From positions 1 through 64,000 of the forward strand of contig NZ_CP067134.1 of assembly GCF_028553765.1 (NCBI RefSeq): a stretch of DNA of 64,000 nucleotides, in the 5' to 3' direction. Source of the stretch: Paracoccus stylophorae (lineage in GTDB: Bacteria; Pseudomonadota; Alphaproteobacteria; Rhodobacterales; Rhodobacteraceae). Under the pieces are notes generated by a model, which ran no database searches, was not told the origin of the DNA, and saw nothing but the letters and a program-made list of their open reading frames with translations. This document shows positions 53,669 through 62,678 of the stretch, one piece after another. Every line of letters starts with the position of its first letter. Positions within the stretch are counted from its first letter, which is position 1. The position numbers and the translations under genes were made by a program.

Positions 53669-53971
53669 ATGTTGCTCAGCATACACGAACAGGAACGGCT
53701 GATGGTCTATACCGCCGGCAAGCTTGCGCTGGAACGCAAGCAGCGCGGGCTGAAGCTGAACCTGCCCGAGGCGACGGCGCTGCTGACATCCTATCTTCTG
53801 GAAGGCGAGCGCGACGGCCGGACGGTGACCGATCTGATGGAAACCGGCCGCAACGTCCTTGGCCGCGAGGACGTGATGGAGGGGGTGCCCGAGATGCTGG
53901 CGCAGGTCCAGGTCGAGGCGACGTTTCCCGACGGCACCAAGCTGGTCACCGTGACGGAGCCGATCAGATGA
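53669..53971 (+). CDS. ureA: Urease subunit gamma
   Basis: The 100-residue product is the small structural subunit of urease, which hydrolyses urea to ammonia and carbon dioxide. It has the standard opening [20 protein letters not shown] and ends [18 protein letters not shown]. Length is normal. CCGGAGGG precedes the ATG. It starts the operon ureABCFDG, with a 4-base overlap to ureB. Confidence 0.96.
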   Translation: MLLSIHEQERLMVYTAGKLALERKQRGLKLNLPEATALLTSYLLEGERDGRTVTDLMETGRNVLGREDVMEGVPEMLAQVQVEATFPDGTKLVTVTEPIR

Positions 53972-54516
53972 CCCGAAAGCCCAACCCGTTCGAACAGGAT
54001 CTGAAGCCGCCCGCCGATACCGGCAGGGCACAACACCCCTCGGACCATCCCGGCCGCGACTATGACATGACCAGCGCCGAGGCCGAGGGGCGCACAAGAT
54101 CCTCGGGCGCGAACGCGCCCAGTGAGCCGCGCCGTCCCGGCACGGGCGAGCGTCAGGCGCCGCGCCGGCAATCCGACAGCAGGCTGGAGGAGTCCGAGCC
54201 GCTGATCCCCGGAGAGATCCTGCACGGCGACGGCGATGTCGTCATCAACGAGGGCGCGCAGATCACCACGCTGCGGGTCGCCAACACCTCGGACCGGCCG
54301 ATCCAGATCGGCTCGCATTATCACTTTGCCGAGGTGAACGCGGCGCTGGATTTCGACCGCGACGCGGCCTGGGGCAAGCGCCTGTCGGTGCTGTCGGGCG
54401 GCGCGATGCGGTTCGAACCGGGCGCCGTGGAAGAGGTCGATCTGATCCCGATCAGGGGTCGCAGAATCGTCGCCGGCCTGCGCGGGCTGTGCAAGGGAGG
54501 GCTGGACGATGCTTAG
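53968..54516 (+). CDS. ureB: Urease subunit beta with long N-terminal extension
   Basis: The product is 182 residues, against about 100-110 for usual beta subunits. The conserved beta fold begins near residue 79 with [20 protein letters not shown] and includes [19 protein letters not shown]. The first 77 residues are Arg/Pro/Ser/Glu-rich, low in hydrophobics and likely disordered. The ATG at 53968 overlaps the ureA stop; an ATG at 54067 would still leave over 40 extra residues. It overlaps ureC by 8 bases. The extension has no function I can name. Confidence 0.92.
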   Translation: MTRKPNPFEQDLKPPADTGRAQHPSDHPGRDYDMTSAEAEGRTRSSGANAPSEPRRPGTGERQAPRRQSDSRLEESEPLIPGEILHGDGDVVINEGAQITTLRVANTSDRPIQIGSHYHFAEVNAALDFDRDAAWGKRLSVLSGGAMRFEPGAVEEVDLIPIRGRRIVAGLRGLCKGGLDDA

Positions 54517-56218
54517 GGTTTCGCGTTCCGAATACGTGGCCTCCTACGGGCCGACGACGGGCGACCGCATCCGGCTAGCCGATACCTGCCTGACCATCGA
54601 GGTCGAAGAGGATCGCTGCCGCGGCGGCGACGAGGCGGTGTTCGGCGGCGGCAAGTCGATCCGCGAATCGATGGGCCAGTCGACCGCGACGCGGGCGCAG
54701 GGCACGCCCGATCTGGTCATCACCGGCGCCGTGATCCTGGATCACTGGGGCGTCATCAAGGCCGATATCGGCATCCGCGACGGCCGCATCACCGCATTGG
54801 GCAAGGCCGGCAATCCCGACACGATGGACGGCATCCATCCCGATCTGGTGATCGGCCCCTCGACCGAGGTGATGGCCGGCAACGGACTGATCGCGACGGC
54901 GGGCGCCATCGACACGCATGTGCATTTCGTCGGCCCGCAGATGCTGCAACTGGCGCTGGCGTCGGGCGTCACCACCGTCACCGGCGGCGGCACCGGCCCC
55001 ACCGAAGGGTCCAAGGCGACGCTGGCCACCCCCGGCGCCTGGTGGATGCAGCGGATGCTGGAAGGGTTCAATCCGTGGCCGGTCAACGTGCTGTTTCTGG
55101 GGCGCGGCAACACCATGTCGAAAGAGGCGATGTGGGAACAGCTGCGCGGCGGCGTCGGCGGCTTCAAGGTGCACGAGGATTGGGGCGCGACCCCGGCGGT
55201 GATCGACGCCTGCCTGTCGGTGGCCGAGGAATCGGGCGTGCAGGTGGCGATCCATTCGGACACGCTGAACGAGGCGGGCTTTGTCGAAGATCTGTTGCGG
55301 ACGGTCGCCGGCCGCACCTTCCACGCCTTCCATACCGAGGGTGCGGGCGGCGGGCACGCGCCCGACATCATCAGCATCGCGGGGCAGCGCAACGTGCTGC
55401 CCGCCTCGACCAACCCGACGCGGCCCTTCACGCGCAACACAGTGGCCGAACATCTGGACATGGTGATGGTCGCGCATCACCTGAACCCGCAGGTGCCCAA
55501 CGATCTGGCCTTCGCCGAAAGCCGGGTCCGCGCCACCACCATCGCGGCCGAGGATATCCTGCAGGACATGGGCGCAATCTCGATCATGTCGTCGGATGCG
55601 CAGGCGATGGGACGCATGGGCGAGACCGTGATGCGGACCTGGCAGACCGCCCACCAGATGAAGAAGCTGCGCGGCTCGGCACCCGGCGACGACCGCGCCG
55701 ACAACATGCGCGCGCGCCGCTATGTGGCCAAATACACGATCTGCCCGGCCGTCGCGCACGGGCTGGAACGCGAGATCGGGTCCATCGAAGTGGGCAAGAA
55801 GGCCGATATCGTCATGTGGCAGCCGGCCCTGTTCGGGGTGCGCCCGCATACCGTCTTCACCGGCGGCATGGTGGCGACGGCGGCGCTTGGCGATCCCAAC
55901 GCCTCGATCCCCACGCCGCAGCCGGTGATGCCGCGGACCGGCTTCAACGTCCACAGCCCCGCCGCCGGCGCGACCAGCGTGGCGTTTGTCGCGCAGGCGG
56001 CGCTGGATGACGGGCTGGCCGAGCGGATCGACACCAATCGCCGCTTCGTCGCGATCCAGAACACGCGCGGCCGGACAAAGGAAGACATGCCCGAAAACAC
56101 CGCCCTGCCCCGGATCGAGGTCGATCCCGACACCTATGCCGTCCGCATCGACGGCGAGCTGGCCGATCACGAACCCGCGGACGAACTGCCGATGGCGCAG
56201 CGATATTTCCTGTTCTGA
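54509..56218 (+). CDS. ureC: Urease subunit alpha (catalytic)
   Basis: The 569-residue product carries the dinickel active site. Ligands are seen in [11 protein letters not shown] near 133-143, the carbamylated Lys in [14 protein letters not shown] near 215-228, His in [10 protein letters not shown] and [14 protein letters not shown], and Asp in [14 protein letters not shown] near 360. The mobile-flap segment reads [18 protein letters not shown] near 313-330: the catalytic His is kept, but the usual Cys before it is Ala. Length is normal. It overlaps ureB by 8 bases and ureF starts at the base after its stop. Confidence 0.96.
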   Translation: MLRVSRSEYVASYGPTTGDRIRLADTCLTIEVEEDRCRGGDEAVFGGGKSIRESMGQSTATRAQGTPDLVITGAVILDHWGVIKADIGIRDGRITALGKAGNPDTMDGIHPDLVIGPSTEVMAGNGLIATAGAIDTHVHFVGPQMLQLALASGVTTVTGGGTGPTEGSKATLATPGAWWMQRMLEGFNPWPVNVLFLGRGNTMSKEAMWEQLRGGVGGFKVHEDWGATPAVIDACLSVAEESGVQVAIHSDTLNEAGFVEDLLRTVAGRTFHAFHTEGAGGGHAPDIISIAGQRNVLPASTNPTRPFTRNTVAEHLDMVMVAHHLNPQVPNDLAFAESRVRATTIAAEDILQDMGAISIMSSDAQAMGRMGETVMRTWQTAHQMKKLRGSAPGDDRADNMRARRYVAKYTICPAVAHGLEREIGSIEVGKKADIVMWQPALFGVRPHTVFTGGMVATAALGDPNASIPTPQPVMPRTGFNVHSPAAGATSVAFVAQAALDDGLAERIDTNRRFVAIQNTRGRTKEDMPENTALPRIEVDPDTYAVRIDGELADHEPADELPMAQRYFLF

Positions 56219-56905
56219 ATGGCGGATATGGGGGGTCAGGCCGCGCTGATGCTGCTGGCGGACGGGCGGCTGCCGGCGGGCGGCTATGCCCATTCCGGCG
56301 GGCTGGAGCCGGCGGTGGCGTCGGGCCGCGTGGCGGATGTGGCCGGGCTGGAACATTTCCTGATCGGGCGCGCCGAGACGGCAGGTTTCATCGCGGCCGT
56401 CTTCGCGGCGGTGTCCTGCGCGGCGGCTTTGCGTGACGCGCTGGCCGATCTGGCGCTGCTTGAGGCGGAACTGGACGCGCGCATCCCCTCGGCCGAGCTG
56501 CGCAAGATCTCGCGCGATCTGGGGCGGCAGTTGCGGCGCGCGATGGACAGCATCCACCCGCATCCGCATTTCGCGGCCCTGGGCCGGGCGCCGCATCAGC
56601 CGGTGGTGATGGGCGTCGCCGCCGCCGCACTTGGGCTTGGCCCGCGCGGCGCGGCGCTGGCCATCCTGCACGAGACGACCGCAGGGGCGGCCGCCGCCGC
56701 CGCCGCCGCCAAGATCATGCGGGTCGATCCGTTCCATGTCCACGCCGCTTTGGCCCGCGCGACCGGGCGGCTGGATCGGCTGGCCATTGCGGCGGCCGGC
56801 CATGTCGATACCCCGCCTGCCGATCTGCCCGCGCCCGGCGCGCCCCTGGCCGACATCGCGGCCGAACATCACCGGAACAGCAATGTACGACTCTTTGCGT
56901 CCTAG
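56219..56905 (+). CDS. ureF: Urease accessory protein UreF
   Basis: UreF helps UreD and UreG deliver nickel into UreC. The 228-residue helical product has the family opening LMLLADGRLPAGGYAHSGGL near 10-29 and ELDARIPSAELRKISRDLGR. The C-terminal Ala-rich helices (about 150-170) include a run of alanines. The ATG immediately follows the ureC stop. It overlaps ureD by 23 bases. Confidence 0.9.
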   Translation: MADMGGQAALMLLADGRLPAGGYAHSGGLEPAVASGRVADVAGLEHFLIGRAETAGFIAAVFAAVSCAAALRDALADLALLEAELDARIPSAELRKISRDLGRQLRRAMDSIHPHPHFAALGRAPHQPVVMGVAAAALGLGPRGAALAILHETTAGAAAAAAAAKIMRVDPFHVHAALARATGRLDRLAIAAAGHVDTPPADLPAPGAPLADIAAEHHRNSNVRLFAS

Positions 56906-57716
56906 ACCGCCGCTGCGCGGATCGGGCGCGATGACCGCGCGCGCCGTTCTGGCCAGCGAGACCGATTCGCATCGCCGCCGCAGCCGCATCGCAACCCTGC
57001 GTTCCGACGGGCCGCTGGTGCTGCGCCCGTGCCATCCAAAGGGGCCGGAGCCGCTGGTCCATCGCGATGCCCATGTGGCGCGGGTGGCGCTGGCGGCGGG
57101 GACGGCGGGTCCGCTTGGCGGCGACGATTACCGGCTGGATATCCATGTGGGCGCGGGCAGCACGCTGGTGCTGACCGAGATTTCGGCGATGCTGGTCCTG
57201 CCCGGCGCAAGCGGGGGGCTGTCGCGCATGACGGTCCGCGCCACGGTCGGGCCCGGCGCGACCTTCGTCTGGTGGCCCGAACCGATCATCGCCGCCGCGC
57301 GCTGCGATCACCGCCACGATGTGCGCATCGCGCTGGACGGCACCGCGCGCATGATCCTGCGCGAAGAGGTGTTGCTGGGCCGGCACGGCGAACGCCCCGG
57401 CGATTTCACCGGCCGCCTGCGCATCACCCGCGACGGTGTGCCGCTGTACGATCAGCAGTCGCGGGTCGGCCCTTCCGCCTGCGGATGGGACAGCGCCGCG
57501 GTTCTGGGCGATGCGGGTGCGTTCGGGTCGGTGATCGCGGTCGATCCCGGCTGGGGGGACGATCCGCCCCGCGCCGACCCGTTTCACCGCGACGCCGCGC
57601 TGACCCCGCTGCCCGGCCCTGCCGTCGCCATCGGCGCGGTCGCGCCCGACAGCCTGCAACTGCGCCGGCTTCTGACCGGCGGATTGACCCGCCTTGGCCC
57701 GCCTTGGGCGATTTGA
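56883..57716 (+). CDS. ureD: Urease accessory protein UreD
   Basis: UreD (UreH) binds UreC and forms the path by which nickel enters the active site. The 277-residue product includes HVGAGSTLVLTEISAMLVLP near 90-109 and TFVWWPEPIIAAARCDHRHD near 130-149, both typical. The start at ATG 56883 overlaps ureF; ATG 56931 is an alternative, 16 residues shorter. In many operons ureD comes first, whereas here it lies between ureF and ureG. Confidence 0.88.
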   Translation: MYDSLRPRPPLRGSGAMTARAVLASETDSHRRRSRIATLRSDGPLVLRPCHPKGPEPLVHRDAHVARVALAAGTAGPLGGDDYRLDIHVGAGSTLVLTEISAMLVLPGASGGLSRMTVRATVGPGATFVWWPEPIIAAARCDHRHDVRIALDGTARMILREEVLLGRHGERPGDFTGRLRITRDGVPLYDQQSRVGPSACGWDSAAVLGDAGAFGSVIAVDPGWGDDPPRADPFHRDAALTPLPGPAVAIGAVAPDSLQLRRLLTGGLTRLGPPWAI

Positions 57717-57734
57717 CATGAAGGAGATCACGAC

Positions 57735-58481
57735 ATGACGGACAAGGATCAGAACGGAACCCGCGCCCTGCGTCTGGGCGTGGCCGGGCCGGTCGGCACC
57801 GGCAAAAGCTCGGTCATTGCGACGCTGTGCCGGCATCTGCGCGACGAGTTCGACCTGGGCGTCATCACCAACGACATCTACACCGACGAGGATGCGCGTT
57901 TCCTGAAATCCGAAGGCGTCCTGCCCGAGGACCGCATCCGCGCGGTCGAGACCGGCGCCTGCCCGCACACGGCGATCCGCGACGACGTGACCATGAACCT
58001 GATGGCGGTCGAGGATATGGAACGCGATTTCGCGCCGCTGGACATCGTGCTGGTCGAAAGCGGCGGCGACAACCTGACCGCGACGTTTTCGCCCGCACTG
58101 GTCGATGCGCAGCTGTTCGTGCTGGACGTGGCCGGTGGCGGCGACGTGGCGCGCAAGGGCGGGCCGGGCATCGCGCGCGCCGATCTGCTGATCATCAACA
58201 AGATCGATCTGGGCGAATATGTCGATGTGGACGTGGCGCAGATGGTCGCGGATGCCGAAAAGGCCCGCGACGGCGCGCCGGTCCTGGCGCTGTCGCGCAA
58301 GCGGCCCGAAACCATCGACCGCCTGTGCGACTGGGTCCGCCAGCTTCACGCGCGCCATGCGCGCGGCGATCACACCCCGGTCGATCCCGGCCCGATGGCC
58401 CCGCATCATCACGCCCATGACGATGGCCACGGGCAGGGCCATCATCACCACGGCCACGATCACGCGCATCACCACGACTGA
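57735..58481 (+). CDS. ureG: Urease accessory GTPase UreG with His-rich C-terminus
   Basis: UreG is a GTPase that drives nickel insertion. The 248-residue product has P-loop [10 protein letters not shown] near 19-28, the metal-site [13 protein letters not shown] near 73-85 and [12 protein letters not shown] near 153. Usual UreG proteins are about 205-210 residues. Here an extra tail after about 220 contains 14 His in its last 25 residues. Since no ureE is present, this tail may take over nickel binding. AAGGAGA precedes the ATG. Confidence 0.95.
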   Translation: MTDKDQNGTRALRLGVAGPVGTGKSSVIATLCRHLRDEFDLGVITNDIYTDEDARFLKSEGVLPEDRIRAVETGACPHTAIRDDVTMNLMAVEDMERDFAPLDIVLVESGGDNLTATFSPALVDAQLFVLDVAGGGDVARKGGPGIARADLLIINKIDLGEYVDVDVAQMVADAEKARDGAPVLALSRKRPETIDRLCDWVRQLHARHARGDHTPVDPGPMAPHHHAHDDGHGQGHHHHGHDHAHHHD

Positions 58482-58503
58482 CCGCCGCGGCTGAACCATG
58501 AAA

Positions 58504-58530
58504 AAAGGGCGGGATCGCATCCCGCCCTTT
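58504..58530. terminator. Bidirectional intrinsic terminator after ureG
   Basis: AAAGGGCGGGAT and ATCCCGCCCTTT form a perfect 12-bp stem around CGC, with an A run on the left and TTT on the right. It can end ureG transcripts from the left and those of the convergent CHRD-domain gene from the right. Confidence 0.9.
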
Positions 58531-58566
58531 CCGATCTGTCAGCCGGGTCGGCTGTCTGACCCTACG

Positions 58567-58995
58567 TCATTCCGCCGCGGCAAGCTGCCCGCGGATTTCG
58601 CCGTCCGGATACTCTTCGGTGTGGACGTTCACGTAATATTGCCCGTCCTGCAATTCGCCGATCTGTTCATCGGTGATGTCGGCGCTGCCTTCCATGATGG
58701 AATCGGACATGTCGATGACCGGCGGCGCATTCTCATCCTCGCCCGCAGGGCCATGGATATGCGCGGCGGTCGGCTCTCCGGTCAGGTCCTGAACGCTTAC
58801 CGTCCACGACACCGTCTTGGCCTCGGTATCGACGGTCACATCGGCGCTGCCGGTCGCGGCGCTTTCATTCGCCGGAACCTCGGACGCGCCGCTCAGATCG
58901 GCGGTGTATTTCATCTCTTCCGCTAGGGCCGGCAGCGCGAACATGGCGCAGGCGGCAATCGCGGCGGTGGATTGTCTGATCATCGGCAACAGCAT
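58567..58995 (-). CDS. CHRD-domain exported protein
   Basis: The 142-residue product has a signal peptide (about 1-25, ending FALPALAE) and one CHRD domain: YTADLSGASEVPANESAATG near 30-49, PTAAHIHGPAGEDENAPPV near 76-94 and YYVNVHTEEYPDGEIRGQL near 120-138. CHRD proteins are periplasmic or extracellular; their bacterial function is not known. ATG 58995 follows AGGAGGA. It stands alone, facing the ureG terminator. Confidence 0.9.
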   Translation of the reverse strand: MLLPMIRQSTAAIAACAMFALPALAEEMKYTADLSGASEVPANESAATGSADVTVDTEAKTVSWTVSVQDLTGEPTAAHIHGPAGEDENAPPVIDMSDSIMEGSADITDEQIGELQDGQYYVNVHTEEYPDGEIRGQLAAAE

Positions 58996-59248
58996 TGTGG
59001 AATCCTCCTGTTTCCCGTGTGGCCAGACAACGCGGGTCCGGGCGACAAGTTTCCGCCCGTGGCCCGTTCCGCCGCCGATTCACCCCCGGATCACCCGACC
59101 GTGACCGGACGCGGCTTGTTCGGGCTTGGCGGCCACCCCTTGTCCTGCGGACAGAACGACAGGATCGCGCCTCCGGTCCGTCCCTGCATGGCCGGTTGAT
59201 CTTGCCGGCGGATCGAATAGGCTTGGGCTTTTCCAAACGTCATTGCAG

Positions 59249-60388
59249 ATGCCACGATCACCCTTGCCCCGACCCAAGATCGCGCTTGTCCTGCAAGGCG
59301 GCGGCGCGCGCGGCGCCTATCAGATCGGGGCGCTGAAGGCGGTGGCGGAAATCACCCGGCGGAAACGGTCGCCGTTCCAGATCGTCTGCGGCTCGTCGGT
59401 GGGCGCGATCAACGCGGCCCCGTTCGCCGCAAGCTCGGGCGATATCCAGCACGGCATCCGGCACCTGGAACGGCTGTGGCGCGGGCTGCATTGCGGCAAG
59501 GTCTATGACGCGCGCGGCCTGACCCTGTTCGGGACAAGCGCGCGGTGGGTCTGGACGCTGCTGTTCGGCCATCTGGGCGCCGAGGCGCCGGCCGCGCTGC
59601 TGGACAACGCACCCTTGGGCCGGCTGCTGGAGCGCGAGTTCAACCGCCGCCACATCGTCGGCGCGATCCGGTCGGGCGTGCTGCATGCGCTGTGCATCAC
59701 CGCCTCCAGCTATGACGAGGGCAAGGCGATCACCTTTTTCGAGGGCGCGCCCGAACTGCGCAACTGGGAGCGCGCCCGCCGCCGCGGCGTGCGCGCCGAT
59801 ATCGGCCCCCGGCATCTTCTGGCGTCCTCGTCGCTGCCCTTTGCCTTCGCGCCGGTGCGGGTCGGGGACCGGTTCTTCGGCGACGGCTCGTTGCGGCTGA
59901 CCGCGCCGCTGTCGCCCGCCATCCACACCGGCGCGGACCGGATCATGATCATCGCCGCCCGCGACAACCGCCCCGATCAGCCCGATCCCGCCGCCGCATC
60001 GCCGACATTCGGCGAGATGATCGGCCACGCGCTGGACATCCTGTTCAACGACAACCTGGACTCCGACCACGAGCGGCTGTCGCGCATCAACCACACCCTG
60101 TCCCTGCTGACCGACGAGGCGCGGTCGCAGACGCCGCTGCGCAACATCGACACGCTGATGCTGTCGCCGTCCCACGATCTGCGCAGCATCGCCAGCCGCT
60201 ATCAGCACGAATTGCCGCGCGCGATCCGGCTGATGATGCGCAGCGTCGGATCGTGGGGCAGCGATGGGCGCCTGGTCAGCTATCTGCTGTTCGAGGCCGG
60301 CTATATCGGCGCGCTGATCGACCTTGGCCATGACGACACGATGGCCCGCGCCGACGAGATCCGCGAATTTCTGGATGTGCGCGCGTGA
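59249..60388 (+). CDS. Patatin-like phospholipase
   Basis: The 379-residue product belongs to the patatin/RssA-like hydrolase family. It has the oxyanion-hole motif LVLQGGGARGAYQIGAL near 14-30, the nucleophile GSSVGAINA near 49-57 and the dyad Asp in FFGDGSLRLTAPL near 207-219. A C-terminal helical region (about 250-379) is unassigned. ATG 59249 is chosen just before the domain; the frame is open upstream but reads as non-coding. The 253 bases before it hold the divergent promoters with the CHRD-domain gene and no other feature I can support. Confidence 0.88.
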   Translation: MPRSPLPRPKIALVLQGGGARGAYQIGALKAVAEITRRKRSPFQIVCGSSVGAINAAPFAASSGDIQHGIRHLERLWRGLHCGKVYDARGLTLFGTSARWVWTLLFGHLGAEAPAALLDNAPLGRLLEREFNRRHIVGAIRSGVLHALCITASSYDEGKAITFFEGAPELRNWERARRRGVRADIGPRHLLASSSLPFAFAPVRVGDRFFGDGSLRLTAPLSPAIHTGADRIMIIAARDNRPDQPDPAAASPTFGEMIGHALDILFNDNLDSDHERLSRINHTLSLLTDEARSQTPLRNIDTLMLSPSHDLRSIASRYQHELPRAIRLMMRSVGSWGSDGRLVSYLLFEAGYIGALIDLGHDDTMARADEIREFLDVRA

Positions 60389-60421
60389 GTTTCGCCCGCC
60401 CGAAAACGTCCCCGGATCGCC

Positions 60422-60634
60422 TCAGCCGACGATGATATAGATCGCCGCCAGCACGCAGATCACGACCACGACCAGCCAGGCTACCGGCCAGCCGCCGCCT
60501 TCCTCGCGCTGGACCGATGCGCTTTCGGCAGGCGGGCGGGTCGGGGTGTCCGTGTCCCGAGAGGTGTCGGTGCGCGATTGCAGATCGGGATTCAGCCCGC
60601 CGCGGTCGGCATCGTCGGCTTTCTTGTCGGTCAT
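60422..60634 (-). CDS. Small single-span membrane protein, last gene of the nar operon
   Basis: The 70-residue product has a charged, hydrophilic N-terminus (about 1-47, Asp/Arg/Thr-rich) and one C-terminal membrane helix, PVAWLVVVVICVLAAIYIIV near 50-69. I know no family for it. AAGGAGA precedes the ATG, which overlaps the upstream stop by 4 bases, so it is translationally coupled to the nar genes. Confidence 0.7.
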   Translation of the reverse strand: MTDKKADDADRGGLNPDLQSRTDTSRDTDTPTRPPAESASVQREEGGGWPVAWLVVVVICVLAAIYIIVG

Positions 60635-60981
60635 CGCGTGTCTCCTTCATGTGCCGGCGCGGCTGGCGGGGTGCGTGCGGGCCGCAGGGACGCTGCGGCC
60701 GCATCCATGGCGTCCAGCCGCCAGCGCATCATCGTCAGCAGCAGGCTTCGACCGGGATCGTCGGCGTCGCGCAGTCTTGAGACCAGCATCGCCCAATCCT
60801 CTTCGCCCGCGCGTTCCGAGAACGCGGCGACAGCCTCGCGGGCCAGATCGCCGGGCTCCCTGCCGTGCGCCGCGGCCTCGCGCTGAACCCTGTCCCACAG
60901 ATCCGGATCGGCGGGCTTCAGCCAGGATGCGATATCGGCGCCCGAATCGCGGGCGGCGGCAAGAACGTCGCCCAGCATCAT
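60631..60981 (-). CDS. Unknown protein in the nar operon
   Basis: I do not recognise this 116-residue, probably helical protein. It includes LGDVLAAARDSGADIASWLK near 3-22 and LLLTMMRWRLDAMDAAAASL near 80-100, with a Pro/Ala-rich end. No signal peptide or membrane helix is seen. It overlaps the isomerase gene by 4 bases and the small membrane-protein gene by 4 bases, so a role linked to nitrate reductase assembly or regulation is possible. Confidence 0.7.
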   Translation of the reverse strand: MMLGDVLAAARDSGADIASWLKPADPDLWDRVQREAAAHGREPGDLAREAVAAFSERAGEEDWAMLVSRLRDADDPGRSLLLTMMRWRLDAMDAAAASLRPARTPPAAPAHEGDTR

Positions 60982-61883
60982 GGCCCTTCCTCCGGTTCGA
61001 TGACGATCCCCTCGATCCGCGCCTGATTGGCGAGATGGGCGACATAGCGGGCGGCGCCCATCGTCCAGGCGCGGGCGGCCAGCATGTCGGCGATCTTGTC
61101 GTGAACCGCCTCGAAGGGCAGGATATGGCCCTCGATGCGACGCGCCAGCCGGACCACGTGCCAGCCAAAGCGCGACCGGATCGGTCTGCGGCAGGTTTCG
61201 CCGGGCGCAAGCGATTCGATGGCCTGCTGCATCTCGGGCACCAGTTCGCCGCGCCGCACCTGTCCCAAGGTGCCGTCCTGCTGCGCCGAGGGGCAGGCGG
61301 ACAGTTCCCGCGCGGCGGCGGCGAAGGCGGTCGCATTGTCGCCGACCTCGTTCGCGATCCGGCGCGCCTCGATGCCGGCGGCGGACCATGCCTGCGGGCC
61401 GTCGCCATCGGGTTCGATCAGGATATGGGATGCCTCGAACAGATCCGGCGTGCGGAACCGTTCGCGGTTGGCGTCGTAATAGCGGCGGCAGGCCGCCTCG
61501 TCAGGCTCGTCCGGCGCCACGTTGGCGTCCAGCAGATCCGAGATCAGCGCATCCGCAGCGGTTGCGGTGCCGTGATCGTCGCCGGGACTTGCGGACAGAT
61601 CCAGCCGCCGCGCCTCCTGCAGCATCAGTTCGCGCACCGCCAGCGCGCGGGCGGCCTCGCGCCACGCGGCGTCCGCGTCGGCGGCCGGGTGGTGCTGGAT
61701 TTCCCGGGCGATGGCGTCGGGGTCGATCTGGACCCCGTTCACGCGCACCACCGAGAATGTCGGGGGCGGCGGCGCGCGACGCGCGGGCGCGGCCCCGCCG
61801 CAGCCGTTCGATTGACAGGCCTGCATCATCTGGGGCTGCGGGCGCGGGTCCGGTTTCAGCCTTGGAACTTCATGTCTGCTCAT
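60978..61883 (-). CDS. Parvulin-type peptidyl-prolyl isomerase in the nar operon
   Basis: The 301-residue product has a parvulin/PpiC domain (about 150-250) with LFEASHILIEPDGDGPQAWS, SAQQDGTLGQVRRGELVPEM and SRFGWHVVRL. The N-terminal part (about 1-45) is Pro-rich with a Cys pair (MMQACQSNGCGG) and no signal peptide, so it is probably cytoplasmic. It overlaps narI by 4 bases (ATGA). Isomerase genes are known in nar operons of some proteobacteria and may assist NarG or NarH folding. Confidence 0.88.
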   Translation of the reverse strand: MSRHEVPRLKPDPRPQPQMMQACQSNGCGGAAPARRAPPPPTFSVVRVNGVQIDPDAIAREIQHHPAADADAAWREAARALAVRELMLQEARRLDLSASPGDDHGTATAADALISDLLDANVAPDEPDEAACRRYYDANRERFRTPDLFEASHILIEPDGDGPQAWSAAGIEARRIANEVGDNATAFAAAARELSACPSAQQDGTLGQVRRGELVPEMQQAIESLAPGETCRRPIRSRFGWHVVRLARRIEGHILPFEAVHDKIADMLAARAWTMGAARYVAHLANQARIEGIVIEPEEGP

Positions 61884-62665
61884 GCGCCTGATCCTCCGCT
61901 TTCGGATGCCTGCCGGGCCACGGTCTGCCCGCCTGCCGGGCGCGCGGGGCCGGGCGGGATGTTGCGGCTTTCGCCGATGGGATGGCGCGAGCGCACGATC
62001 TGATAGCCGGGGCGGAAGAAGAACCAAATCGGCACGCTCCAGATATGGACCAGCCGCGTGAAGGGGGTGATCAGGAACAGCGTCAGGCCCAGCACGATAT
62101 GCAGCTTGAAGATCCAGGACACCTCCTCGATCATTCCGGGCGCGGTGGCGTCGAACAGGACGATCGCGTTGGCCCAGCCCATCAGCTGCACCATCTCGCT
62201 GCCGTCAAGATGCTGGGCAGACCACCAGATCGTGCCGACGCCCAGCACCAATTGCAGCCACAACAGCACCAGCACCGCGATATCGCCGATGGAGGAACTG
62301 CGCCGGATGCGCGGGTCGAACAGGCGCCGGTGCAGCAGCAGGGACGCGCCGACCAGTGCGGCCAGACCGGCCAGCCCGCCGATGGCCATGGCGGTCAGCT
62401 GTTTCAGCATGTGGGGCACGCCGAACACCTCGAACACCCAGATCGGGGTCAACAGCCCGATGAAATGCCCCACGAAAAGGACCAGCACGCCCATGTGGAA
62501 CAGGTTCGAGCCGATCATCATCTGACGCCGGCGCAGGAACTGGCTGGACTGCGACCGCCACGAATACTGATCGGCGTCGAAGCGCAGGATCGAACCGACG
62601 ATCAGCACCGTGATGGCGAAATAGGGATACCAGCCGAAGGCCAGTTGGTTCAGAAATCCGCTCAT
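61880..62665 (-). CDS. narI: Respiratory nitrate reductase gamma subunit
   Basis: NarI is the membrane cytochrome b subunit that takes electrons from quinol to NarGH. The 261-residue product has five membrane helices, starting FGWYPYFAITVLIVGSILRF near 9-28. Likely heme His residues lie in FHMGVLVLFVGHFIGLLTPI near 56-75 and in the FKLHIVLG and RLVHIWSVP segments. The C-terminal 40 residues are Pro/Gly/Ser-rich. It lies 13 bases after narJ. Confidence 0.95.
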   Translation of the reverse strand: MSGFLNQLAFGWYPYFAITVLIVGSILRFDADQYSWRSQSSQFLRRRQMMIGSNLFHMGVLVLFVGHFIGLLTPIWVFEVFGVPHMLKQLTAMAIGGLAGLAALVGASLLLHRRLFDPRIRRSSSIGDIAVLVLLWLQLVLGVGTIWWSAQHLDGSEMVQLMGWANAIVLFDATAPGMIEEVSWIFKLHIVLGLTLFLITPFTRLVHIWSVPIWFFFRPGYQIVRSRHPIGESRNIPPGPARPAGGQTVARQASESGGSGA

Positions 62666-62678
62666 TCTTTCCTCCTCC

